A DNA stretch of 64,000 bases. It comes from JACOTK01 sp963743945. Its GTDB lineage: Bacteria; Actinomycetota; Acidimicrobiia; Acidimicrobiales; CADCSY01. A program made the translations under genes and the position numbers. The notes beneath the pieces are model-generated. The model saw only the letters and a list, made by a program, of their open reading frames with translations. It ran no database searches and was not told where the DNA came from. The first letter of the stretch is position 1. Each line of letters begins with the position of its first letter. Below, in pieces: positions 42,376-50,729 of the stretch. The stretch is taken from contig CAVURO010000002.1 of assembly GCA_963743945.1 (NCBI GenBank), positions 1 through 64,000 of the forward strand, written 5' to 3'.

Positions 42376-43754
42376 AGCTTCCTCTCGGGAAGGCACAGAC
42401 ACGCAGGTTAGCCATTCCCGGCCTGGTGATGATTCTCGGCGCGCTCATCGTGTCATTGCTGCAGTCCGGGACGCCGGTCGCGGCAGGTCCGGCGTCCGTG
42501 CAGGGTTCGCAGGCGGTGGTGCACAAGGTTCCGGAGATCGACGTGGTCGATGTCGTTCAGATCTCCGGATTCATCGACCCCGTCGTGGTCGATTTCCTCT
42601 ACGAGACGATCGACCACGCCGAGAAGTCGGGTATCGAAGCCCTCGTCCTGCAGTTGAACAGCTCTCGTGCGGTGGTGAGCGACGACACGCTCGACGCCCT
42701 GGTGAAGCGTGTGCAGGGAGCGAAGGTCCCGGTGGCGGTGTGGGTTGGGCCGAGCGGAGCAGGCGCGTATCGCGGCGCTGCTCGACTGGCCCTGGCAGGC
42801 GACCTCTTGGGACTTGCACCGCGTGCCCGAATCGGCAAGCTCGGCGACGCGCTTCCCGAGGGGGTCACAACGAGGATCGGTCAGGGCACCGTTGATCCCG
42901 TGCAGGCGGTGAAGCTGGGCATCGCTGATCTCAACCAGCAGGAGGCGGCGATTCTGGGTACCTTCATCGCCGCGATCAACGGGAGGGAGGCCGCCGGCCG
43001 GGTGCTTCAGACCGCCACGTTTCGGGAGATGCCCAAGGGCCCACCGGAGGCGACGTTGATCGTGAAGGGTCGACTGTCCAAGCTGCCGCTGTCCTCGCAG
43101 CTGATGCACACCGCGTCGAGCCCTCAGGTGGCGTACCTGCTGCTTGCACTCGGTCTGATGTTGCTCATCTTCGAGTTCTTCACCGGTGGGGTGGGCATTG
43201 CCGGCGGCGTCGGGGTGGTGTGCCTTGTGCTGTCCGCCTACGGGCTGGCGGTGCTTCCGACGTCCCCCGTGGGTCTTGCACTGATCCTGTTGGCCATGTT
43301 CGGCTTCGCTGTCGATGTGCAAACGGGCGTTCCGAGGGTCTGGACCGCGATCGCGGTGGTGTCGTTTGTCGTCGGGTCGCTGCTTCTCTACGGCGACGGC
43401 ATTCAGGTGGGATGGGTTTCGCTCGTGGCCGGGGTCGTGGGCACGGTGCTGATGATGCTGGCCGGATTGCCCTCGACGGTGCGAAGTCGATTCTCGACGC
43501 CGACGATCGGTCGCGCGTCGTTGATCGGCGAGATGGGCGAGGCGATCTCGGCACTCGCCCCTGAAGGGGTCGTGAGTGTGCGTGGCTCCCTTTGGAAGGC
43601 GCGCACGAACCGGGCGACCCCCGTCGCCGTCGGTGATCCGGTTCGGGTGGCCTCCATCGAGGGGCTGGTTCTGGAGGTCGAGCCGGCGGAGGGCGCCGCT
43701 CGCGACTATCGAGATCGATCATCCGCGAAAAGGGAACACCGGACGTCGGATTAG
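42348..43754 (+). CDS. NfeD-like membrane protein with ClpP-class serine-protease-type domain
   Basis: 468 residues from ATG 42348; ATG 42363 is equally likely. A signal/anchor (residues 27-40) is followed by a ClpP/crotonase-like domain (IDVVDVVQISGFIDPVVVDF; ALVLQLNSSRAVV; VPVAVWVGPSGAGAYRGAAR; LGIADL). Four membrane helices (residues 265-375) and a C-terminal OB-fold NfeD domain (ALAPEGVVSVRGSLWKARTN) come next. Partners of stomatin-like proteins usually sit next door, but none does here. It is divergent from the get3-like operon. Confidence 0.83.
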   Translation: MFVKTMQYPKLPLGKAQTRRLAIPGLVMILGALIVSLLQSGTPVAAGPASVQGSQAVVHKVPEIDVVDVVQISGFIDPVVVDFLYETIDHAEKSGIEALVLQLNSSRAVVSDDTLDALVKRVQGAKVPVAVWVGPSGAGAYRGAARLALAGDLLGLAPRARIGKLGDALPEGVTTRIGQGTVDPVQAVKLGIADLNQQEAAILGTFIAAINGREAAGRVLQTATFREMPKGPPEATLIVKGRLSKLPLSSQLMHTASSPQVAYLLLALGLMLLIFEFFTGGVGIAGGVGVVCLVLSAYGLAVLPTSPVGLALILLAMFGFAVDVQTGVPRVWTAIAVVSFVVGSLLLYGDGIQVGWVSLVAGVVGTVLMMLAGLPSTVRSRFSTPTIGRASLIGEMGEAISALAPEGVVSVRGSLWKARTNRATPVAVGDPVRVASIEGLVLEVEPAEGAARDYRDRSSAKREHRTSD

Positions 43755-43850
43755 GGACGGCGGTCCCTCGGCACCTCCACATCTCCGCACCGAGCCGCTT
43801 GTAGCGATTGTCACTTGTTTATTAGGGTCTGTCGCTGAAGGGGGGTAAGT

Positions 43851-44105
43851 GTGAGCGCAATTCGTGTAGATGAGCTTTGGCAACTCAAGGCGGCATGCCG
43901 CGGTCCACAGGCAGTGGCCTTTTTCCCGCCGCAACACTTTGAGCGCAAGGCCGACAAGCGCGAACGTGAACGGCATGCGAAGGCCATCTGTGCCTCGTGT
44001 CCGGTTCAGGATGCCTGTCTGCAGTACGCAATGGAAGTGGGTGAGGCCCACGGTATTTGGGGTGGTCTGAACGAATCGGAGCGCATCGCCCTCGCTGTCC
44101 GGTAA
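43851..44105 (+). CDS. WhiB-family iron-sulfur regulator
   Basis: 84 residues from GTG 43851, behind AAGGGGGG. The four cluster ligands are Cys16, Cys47, Cys50 and Cys56 (CASCPVQDAC), then the G-I-W-G-G turn. The C-terminal basic tail is short (NESERIALAVR). WhiB proteins bind a 4Fe-4S cluster and the main sigma factor and respond to NO or oxygen. Position next to a penicillin-binding protein and the Get3 pair matches whiB4 of mycobacteria. Confidence 0.9.
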   Translation: MSAIRVDELWQLKAACRGPQAVAFFPPQHFERKADKRERERHAKAICASCPVQDACLQYAMEVGEAHGIWGGLNESERIALAVR

Positions 44106-44146
44106 CCCGCCGGCCCGGGAGATCTGGCGCATGCCACACTGAGCGG

Positions 44147-46306
44147 GTGTTGCGACGGCTGTTGACCCCCCTGGTCCTTGTCGCCACAACCACGGTGTTG
44201 GCGCCTGCGACGGCCCTCGTCACCCTGCTGGCGACCATGATCTTCTTGCCGCTGCCGGCATCGGTGCCCGAGCCCAACGAGGGAATCAGTGCACAGATCA
44301 GCCGGGTCTACGACATCGACGGCAATCTGGTCGGATCGTTCCGCCGGTTCGAAACCACGAAGCCGGTCGCGTGGGCCGACATCCCACTCATCCTTCGCCA
44401 GGCAGTAGTCGCTGCCGAGGACAAGCGCTTCTACGAGCACGGTGGGGTGGATCCGCGGGGCCTGCTGCGGGCCTTCGTCGCCGACGTGCGCAGCACCGGT
44501 GCCGTCCAGGGCGGGTCGACGATCACCCAGCAGTACGTGAAGAACGCCTACGTGGGCAATGAGCGGTCCATCTCTCGAAAGCTCCGTGAGGCGATTTTGG
44601 CGAGCCGGCTGGACCGTCAGGTCGACAAGGACGAAATTCTGTTCCGCTACCTCGAGCGGATCTACCTCGGGGAGGGCGCCTACGGGGTCGGGGCCGCTTC
44701 CGAGACCTACTTTCGCAAGCCGGTCAGTCAGTTGACGCTTTCCGAGGCCGCGTTGCTCGTCGGCATCATTCCCGCCCCGAGTCGTTACGAGCCTCGCGGG
44801 AACCCACAACTTGCCGAGACCAAGCGCAAGCGGGTGCTCGGGCTCATGCTCGAGCAGGGCGTGATCGACCAGGCAGGCTACGACGAGGCTGCCGCCCAGG
44901 CGATCTGGCTTGCCGATGTCGGCCCGCCCCCTGCCGGACAACCGGTGACCGTGGTCTACCCGGCAGAGCGACAGGAGACCGCCTATCCGTACTTCCTCGA
45001 TTACGTCGAGCGGTACATCACCGCTCGTTACGGTCCGGACGCCGTCTACAAACAGGGCTACGAGATCTACACCACCCTCGACACCCGGATGCAGGCCGAG
45101 GCGGATCGCTCGGTTCAGGAGACGCTGAAGGGTACCGAGGCTCCCCTGGAGATGTCCTTGGTGGCCGTCGAACCACTCACGGGCTTCGTCAAGGCCCTGG
45201 TGGGTGGACGGGATTTCGGCGTTTCGAGGGTCAATCTCGCGTTGGGCGTCGAGGGCGGCGGCGGCGGCAGGCAACCCGGCTCGACCTGGAAGCCTTTGGT
45301 GCTGGCAACCGCGCTTGAAAAGGGCATCCCGGTGGACAAGCGCTATTCCGGGGCGAACAACTACTGCACATCGGGCTTCTGCTTTCAGAACTACGGGAAG
45401 GGATCGTACGGAAGCGTGGATCTCCGCACGGCGACACGTCGTTCGATCAACACCGTGTTCGTGCAACTTCTCGAGGATGTCGGGGTTGCCGACAACATGG
45501 CGATGGCGAATCGGCTCGGTGTGAGGACCGAGGCGTACGACCCAAAGGTTCATGGTCTGTCGGTTGCCCTCGGGGCTCTCGACGTCTCGCCGATCGACAT
45601 GGCATCGGCCTACGGGGTCTTTGCCGCACGAGGCGAGAGGGCAGAACCCACGCCGATCGTTCGTCTGCTCGACGGGGTCGGACGGGTGGTGGAGGACAAC
45701 GTTGCACCGGTCCGGAAACGGGTGCTGGAGGAGAGGGTGGCGGACACCATGAACGACGTCCTCCGTCACGTGTTCGACCCCGGCAGCACTGCCGCAGGCA
45801 AGGGTTTGGGACGGCCGGCGGCCGGCAAGACCGGTACGACCGACAACTCCGGCAACGCCTGGTTCGTCGGCTACACGCCCACCCTGTCGACCGCCGTGTG
45901 GATGGGCAGGACCACCAACCAACAGAACATGGGGCCGGTCAAAGGGGTGGGGAACGTGACCGGTGGGACGTGGCCGGCAAGGACATGGCAGGCGTTCATG
46001 AATGGAGCGACGGCCGACCAGCCCGTCACGGACTTCACCGAACCGGCCCCCGTGACGAAGATCGCCGATCAGTCCAAGCGTGACGCCCGTCAGGGTTTCG
46101 AGGTGGGTCGTCGTCTCAGACCCGTGCCGAGCGATCGAGGCTCGGGCGCAGCGTCGGTTGACGAGCTGCCGCCTCTCACGGCCGACGAACCGAGCGTGAC
46201 GACGTCCACGACGACCACCGTCGCGCCCGCCGCGCAGCCCACGCCGACGGCCCCGACCACGACGACCACGGCAGGCGGCGGCTCGAGCACCACCCGACCG
46301 AGATGA
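44147..46306 (+). CDS. Bifunctional class A penicillin-binding protein
   Basis: 719 residues from GTG 44147, with one membrane helix at about residues 8-30. The glycosyltransferase GT51 domain has AAEDKRFYEHGGVDPRGLLR, GGSTITQQYVKN and RKLREAILA. The transpeptidase domain has the active-site SxxK as GSTWKP, SxN as SIN (RRSINTVF) and KTG as GKTGTTDNSGN. The last 60 residues are Thr/Pro-rich. It polymerises and crosslinks peptidoglycan. It follows whiB, as ponA2 follows whiB4 in mycobacteria. Confidence 0.93.
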   Translation: MLRRLLTPLVLVATTTVLAPATALVTLLATMIFLPLPASVPEPNEGISAQISRVYDIDGNLVGSFRRFETTKPVAWADIPLILRQAVVAAEDKRFYEHGGVDPRGLLRAFVADVRSTGAVQGGSTITQQYVKNAYVGNERSISRKLREAILASRLDRQVDKDEILFRYLERIYLGEGAYGVGAASETYFRKPVSQLTLSEAALLVGIIPAPSRYEPRGNPQLAETKRKRVLGLMLEQGVIDQAGYDEAAAQAIWLADVGPPPAGQPVTVVYPAERQETAYPYFLDYVERYITARYGPDAVYKQGYEIYTTLDTRMQAEADRSVQETLKGTEAPLEMSLVAVEPLTGFVKALVGGRDFGVSRVNLALGVEGGGGGRQPGSTWKPLVLATALEKGIPVDKRYSGANNYCTSGFCFQNYGKGSYGSVDLRTATRRSINTVFVQLLEDVGVADNMAMANRLGVRTEAYDPKVHGLSVALGALDVSPIDMASAYGVFAARGERAEPTPIVRLLDGVGRVVEDNVAPVRKRVLEERVADTMNDVLRHVFDPGSTAAGKGLGRPAAGKTGTTDNSGNAWFVGYTPTLSTAVWMGRTTNQQNMGPVKGVGNVTGGTWPARTWQAFMNGATADQPVTDFTEPAPVTKIADQSKRDARQGFEVGRRLRPVPSDRGSGAASVDELPPLTADEPSVTTSTTTTVAPAAQPTPTAPTTTTTAGGGSSTTRPR

Positions 46307-46369
46307 CCCGGCGGGCCTGTCCGCGAGCGCTCCGGCGGTCGACGGCGTCGCACGGGACGGTGCCGCCCC

Positions 46370-47311
46370 TCAGCCACCCTGCTTGTTGCCGACGCCGGCT
46401 GCCTCGCCTTCGGGGCAACGGAGGACCACCACGCAGGCGTCTCGAACCGGTGGTGCGAAGTACACGTCCTCGGGAGTGAAGCCCAGGGGGGCATAGGCGC
46501 GACTCGACGTCGCGACAACCTCACCATTGCTGTTCACGAGCGGCGCACCCTGAAATTGGAGGCCGATCTGTGTGTCGTGTTGGAGGCCCACCGAGCTGAT
46601 GTCCGCCACGGCTCCTTGGGTGATCGAGCCTCCCTTGGCGCCCAGGCCCGAGATGGCGAAGAGGCGGTCGCCGATCTGGGTGGAGTTCTTCGATGCCCAG
46701 GGCAGGCGGGTCAGGCCACCCTTGTCGATGCTCAGGAGCGCGAGATCACGTCCCGGATCCCACGACACGAGTGCGGCCCGGATCTTCTCGTCACCCTTGA
46801 TCACGGTGATGTCGGGGCCCGGGTCCTGCGTTGCAGCGGCGATCGTCGTGTAGGACGTGAGCAGAAAGCTCTGGTCGCTGTCGCCGAAGGCCACGAACGC
46901 GCTGCCCACGGACGGGGCGCCGGCGCTGTCGAGTGTGCTCACGAAGAAGATGCTCCCGGAGACCTTGTCCAGGAGCTTGTTGAGCGTCTCGCCACCGGCG
47001 GCGATCTTCTGCAACGGCTCGAGCTCCGATCGCACTGTGGCGACGGCATCGCTCTGCTCCTTCGCGATGATGTCCTGTGCGGTCTCGAGGCGGGTGTCGA
47101 ATCCCGCGACGTATTCCTGCACCCGGGACTCGTTCGTGTCGAGCCGATACTGGTAGTAGGCGTAGAGCACGGCGCCGCTGAACGCCGCTCCGAAGGAGAG
47201 CGCCACGAGCAGGAGGCTGATGCCGAGGATGGAACGGGGAATCAGTCGTCCTTGCCCCGCGGAGAGGAGAGTGTCAACCTTGGCGGAGACTCGCGAGCCC
47301 TGTCGTGCCAT
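46370..47311 (-). CDS. Membrane-anchored trypsin-fold protein with lost catalytic residues
   Basis: 313 residues: an N-terminal membrane helix (about 27-50), a coiled segment, then a trypsin/HtrA-like barrel. The usual Asp is kept (SWDPGRDLALLSID). The His motif is replaced (LLTSYTTIAA in place of LTNAHVV), and the Ser loop reads FQGAPLV rather than NSGGPLV. It is therefore probably a pseudo-protease with a binding or sensing role. It lies where mycobacteria have the periplasmic protease MarP in a related gene neighbourhood, but the topology differs. Confidence 0.7.
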   Translation of the reverse strand: MARQGSRVSAKVDTLLSAGQGRLIPRSILGISLLLVALSFGAAFSGAVLYAYYQYRLDTNESRVQEYVAGFDTRLETAQDIIAKEQSDAVATVRSELEPLQKIAAGGETLNKLLDKVSGSIFFVSTLDSAGAPSVGSAFVAFGDSDQSFLLTSYTTIAAATQDPGPDITVIKGDEKIRAALVSWDPGRDLALLSIDKGGLTRLPWASKNSTQIGDRLFAISGLGAKGGSITQGAVADISSVGLQHDTQIGLQFQGAPLVNSNGEVVATSSRAYAPLGFTPEDVYFAPPVRDACVVVLRCPEGEAAGVGNKQGG

Positions 47312-47384
47312 GGGGGGGCAGGATAGTGGTGTCCGAGGGTCGGAGGGCGTGCGCCGTTAAGATGCAGATCTGTGGGGGTCGATC

Positions 47385-48191
47385 ATGAGCACTGAGGTCC
47401 AGATCCGACAGGCGGCCACCGTCATGTTGGTTCGCGACGGCGATGATGGCCTCGAGGTCTTCATGTTGCGGCGAAACTTGAACTCCGATTTCGTCGGCGG
47501 CGCGTATGTGTTTCCCGGTGGGGCCGTTGATCCGGATGACAGTCACCGTGATCTCGAGGCCATCTGCGAGGGGTTGAGTGATGCCGAGGCAGCGACGCGT
47601 CTGGATCTCGACCCCCCGACCGGAGGCCTTGCCTATTGGGTGGCAGCCATACGGGAGTCGTTCGAGGAGGCAGGCGTGTTGCTCGCCTACACGGCGGACG
47701 GAGCGATCATCGACCTGCACGACCCGGCCACCGCCGAGCGGTTCGTGTTGCATCGCAAGGCCGTCGACTCGTCGGAACGGTCTCTTTTCGACGTCTGCGT
47801 CGAGGAAGGTTTGCGTCTGGCGGTTGACGGCATCCAGTACTTCAGTCATTGGATCACCCCCGAGGGACCGCCACGCCGCTACGACACGCGCTTCTTCGTC
47901 GCGCGGGCGCCGGAGCGCCAGTCGCCGCTTCACGACGACCGCGAGACCATCGCGAACATCTGGGTCCGTCCGTCCGATGCGCTCGATCGCCATCGTCGCG
48001 ACGAGCTGGAACTGATCTTTCCCACCATCCGCAACCTCGAGGCGATTGCGGACTATCGGTCGGCTGATGAGTTGTTGGAGGCGGCGGCCAAGGAGCGGAA
48101 CATTGCCGCAATCCAGCCTCGCATCGTGATGGACGAGAGCGGCGTGCACATCCTCATTCCGGGTGACCCGGGCTACCACGAAGCGGGTTGA
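47385..48191 (+). CDS. NUDIX hydrolase
   Basis: 268 residues. The Nudix box is unusually interrupted: GGAV at about residues 46-49 is separated by 40 residues from AAIRESFEEAGVLL (REx2EExG). The long insertion between G and RE is typical of the larger actinobacterial/eukaryotic NUDT19-like Nudix group, which may cleave CoA. A TAAGAT -10 box is at 47355-47360. It overlaps the region just before the beta-lactamase-fold gene. Confidence 0.82.
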   Translation: MSTEVQIRQAATVMLVRDGDDGLEVFMLRRNLNSDFVGGAYVFPGGAVDPDDSHRDLEAICEGLSDAEAATRLDLDPPTGGLAYWVAAIRESFEEAGVLLAYTADGAIIDLHDPATAERFVLHRKAVDSSERSLFDVCVEEGLRLAVDGIQYFSHWITPEGPPRRYDTRFFVARAPERQSPLHDDRETIANIWVRPSDALDRHRRDELELIFPTIRNLEAIADYRSADELLEAAAKERNIAAIQPRIVMDESGVHILIPGDPGYHEAG

Positions 48192-48198
48192 GGCCATC

Positions 48199-49017
48199 GT
48201 GTCCACCATGATCGTCGGCGTCGCCTCGGCAGTGAGCCCATTGGTGCGACGCATCGTGGCGCCGAATCCCGGTGTCATGACCGGTCCCGGGACCAACACC
48301 TATCTGGTGGGTATCGACGAGGTCGCGGTGATCGACCCCGGTCCGGCGGACGATTCGCACCTCGAGGCCATCGTGGGTTGCGGGGGCGATCGCATTCGCT
48401 GGATCCTGTGCACCCATACGCATCCGGATCACGCGCCCGGCGCCGCCGGCCTGCGGGAACGCACCGGGGCCGAGGTCATGGCCTTCGACAGTCGCGACGG
48501 ACTGGAGATCGATCGAGCGCTGCGCGACGGCGAGGTCCTCGAGGCAACGGAATTTCGCCTCACGGCTCTGCACACACCAGGTCATGCCTCCAATCACCTC
48601 TGCTATCTCCTCGAGGAGGAGGCGCTCCTGTTCTCGGGCGATCACGTGATGAACGGTTCGACCGTGGTCATCGCGCCGCCGGACGGTGACATGGCTGCGT
48701 ACCTCCGCGAGCTGGAGCGCCTGAGGAAGATGCGCCTGCGCGGCATCGCCCCCGGCCACGGCGAGGTCATCGCCGAGCCCAAGGTCGTGCTCGATCAGTA
48801 CCTGACCCATCGACATGCGCGTGAGACCGCGATTGCGGCGGCTCTCGTCGGTCGTGGCAGCGCCACCATCGAAGAGCTTGTCAAGGACGTCTACGTCGAT
48901 GTTCCCGAGGCCCTGCACCCGATTGCTCAGTTCTCGGTGTGGGCACACCTGGAGAAGTTGGCCGGCGAGGGTCATGCCTCGGGCGCCGGTCTCGACGGAA
49001 CCTGGCTGGCGACCTGA
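48199..49017 (+). CDS. Metallo-beta-lactamase-fold hydrolase
   Basis: 272 residues from GTG 48199 (GAGG five bases ahead; GTG 48163 would overlap the NUDIX gene). The metal site THTHPDHAPG (HxHxDH), the second His in HTPGHASNHL and Asp in FSGDHVMNG, and late His APGHGE are complete. A C-terminal winged-helix-like tail (ALHPIAQFSVWAHLEKL) is as in LACTB2/Rv3677c-type enzymes, some of which act as RNases. It is probably co-transcribed with the NUDIX gene. Confidence 0.85.
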   Translation: MSTMIVGVASAVSPLVRRIVAPNPGVMTGPGTNTYLVGIDEVAVIDPGPADDSHLEAIVGCGGDRIRWILCTHTHPDHAPGAAGLRERTGAEVMAFDSRDGLEIDRALRDGEVLEATEFRLTALHTPGHASNHLCYLLEEEALLFSGDHVMNGSTVVIAPPDGDMAAYLRELERLRKMRLRGIAPGHGEVIAEPKVVLDQYLTHRHARETAIAAALVGRGSATIEELVKDVYVDVPEALHPIAQFSVWAHLEKLAGEGHASGAGLDGTWLAT

Positions 49018-49058
49018 GCGCCGAGGCGACCTTTCGGCCTGGTCCGAGTGGGCCGAGC

Positions 49059-50525
49059 ATGAGCGTTGCCGGGGCAGCGGAGCTTCTCCGCCTTTCCGAA
49101 CAAGGGGTCATGGCCTTGCACGAGGGCGGCTACCTCGAGCGATCCGAGGGCGTGGAGGGGGACGTGCCGACCTTCCTCGTTCGTGACGTCAAGGCGTTGT
49201 CCGCTCGTCTGACCGGCAAGGTCGAGGACGACGTGACCGATGAGGACCGGTCGGAGCTCGACTTGTTCGACGAGCTCGAGATGGCGGCATCGGCGCCTGC
49301 CGATCTCACGATTCTGGTCAGCTTGTTGCACGAGCAGGCGGGGGAGATGGCCGCAAAGGCCTATACGAGCCTGTGCCGTGTGTACGAGCCGGCAAGGGGC
49401 TGGACGATGGAGCAGCGCGCTCGGTTCATCGAGCAGACCCGGTCTCGTTTCGAGGCGATCTTCGCCATGGTGATCGCCGGTGACGACATCGACCTGGCCG
49501 GCGAGCTGGGTGAGGTGGGAGCCATGGCCGCCAGGTCGGGTTCGTCGCTACCCGAGTTGCTTGCGACGCTTCGCATCTCGCGCGACCTGGTCGTCGAGGC
49601 AGCCATCGAGTTGCTGGAGATGAGCCATCAACAGTGGAGCGAGGCCTTCCTGGCGTTGGTGACCCGCATCCTGCCCACCATCGACGGTCTCACCGACGCG
49701 ATCTCGAGGGGCTACTGGACGGCCTTGATGGCCGCTGACCGTGATGCCCTCGCATCGCTGCGGCATGAGGCGGCGTTCGCTGCCGATGCGGCTTACGTGT
49801 TGGACCTCGATGGTCAGATTCGCGGCGCCAATCCCACGTTGGCGGTCCTGGTGGGTTGGCCGCTGGCGACGTTGCCCGGCGTTTCGCTCGCCGATGTCTT
49901 CGTTCCCGTCGAAGCGGCGAACGCCATCGAGCGCCTCATGGCCGACGCAAGTGCCCAGCTCGTGACGCTGCAGGTCACCAGGCCCGATGGCGTGGCGAGG
50001 CGATTGGCCATCGGGACTTCGGTGCGCCGTGATGGCCATGGGGAGGCGATGGCCTTTCACGGCGTGGTCCGTGACGTGAGCTGGGTGGACCACTGCGACG
50101 GTTTGTCCCCAGAGGACGTCGCTCTGCTTGCGACCCCTTCCGTGCCCCTGCTGTTCGACCTGGCCGAGGTCGTGAGAGATGCGCTCGGCGCGACCGTTGG
50201 GGAGCGCTCTGCCCTCCTCCCCACTCACGTGACGGCGATCGGTGATCCAGAGGTGGCCAAACGTGTGCTCCTCGGCCTTTTGGCCGTTCTGGAGGACCAG
50301 GCGTTGCGCATCGTGTCGGTGGAGGCCGAGAACGATGAATGGTGGGTGAGCATTCGCTTCCTGGTCGACGGCGTGACGCGGGCGGTTGAAACCGACCTTC
50401 GCACCGCGAGGCTGTTGGCCCAGGCCCAGGGCGGGAACCTGCGCTACGAGGACCCGCGCTCGTCGGCGGCCGTCGGTCAGGCCTGCCTTCTCGTCACGCT
50501 CCCGAGCCCCTCGCTGATCCGATAG
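49059..50525 (+). CDS. RsbRD/PAS-domain regulatory protein
   Basis: 488 residues. The N-terminus looks like a small excisionase-type HTH (MSVAGAAELLRLSEQGVMAL). Residues 85-225 resemble RsbRD/globin-like sensor helices (MAAKAYTSLCRVYEPARG; ALVTRILPTIDGLTDAISRG). A PAS domain follows (AAYVLDLDGQIRGANPTLAV; VSLADVFVPVEAANAI). The C-terminal 130 residues are like a degenerate kinase ATPase but lack N and G boxes. It is probably a signal integrator. The start could be further upstream in the same frame. Confidence 0.65.
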   Translation: MSVAGAAELLRLSEQGVMALHEGGYLERSEGVEGDVPTFLVRDVKALSARLTGKVEDDVTDEDRSELDLFDELEMAASAPADLTILVSLLHEQAGEMAAKAYTSLCRVYEPARGWTMEQRARFIEQTRSRFEAIFAMVIAGDDIDLAGELGEVGAMAARSGSSLPELLATLRISRDLVVEAAIELLEMSHQQWSEAFLALVTRILPTIDGLTDAISRGYWTALMAADRDALASLRHEAAFAADAAYVLDLDGQIRGANPTLAVLVGWPLATLPGVSLADVFVPVEAANAIERLMADASAQLVTLQVTRPDGVARRLAIGTSVRRDGHGEAMAFHGVVRDVSWVDHCDGLSPEDVALLATPSVPLLFDLAEVVRDALGATVGERSALLPTHVTAIGDPEVAKRVLLGLLAVLEDQALRIVSVEAENDEWWVSIRFLVDGVTRAVETDLRTARLLAQAQGGNLRYEDPRSSAAVGQACLLVTLPSPSLIR

Positions 50526-50630
50526 CCGGCCCGGAGCACAGGGTCCAGGCGGTGCCGGCCGTGCTGTCGCTGCGCGATCGCAGGCCCTTCGCGATGCACG
50601 CCCTGCGAGTCCAGTTACAGAGGCACCCAT

Positions 50631-50659
50631 AAAACTTGAGTTGGAAGCACTCAAGTTTT
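50631..50659 (+). promoter_or_regulatory. HAIR operator (HspR binding site) of the dnaK operon
   Basis: CTTGAGT (50635-50641), seven bases, ACTCAAG (50649-50655): an exact match to the HspR consensus, extended to 11-bp arms. A half-site-like TTGAGTTGA follows at 50668-50676, and a TAGAGT -10 box at 50683-50688. Confidence 0.93.
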
Positions 50660-50729
50660 GTGTTGATTTGAGTTGATGGTGCTAGAGTGGGACTCGTTCA
50701 CCCGCACAAACGAATCCCCGGAGGCTCTC

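Noticed and set aside
44006..45922. Minus-strand 638-codon frame
   Set aside because: Antisense to the class A PBP, which has every catalytic motif.
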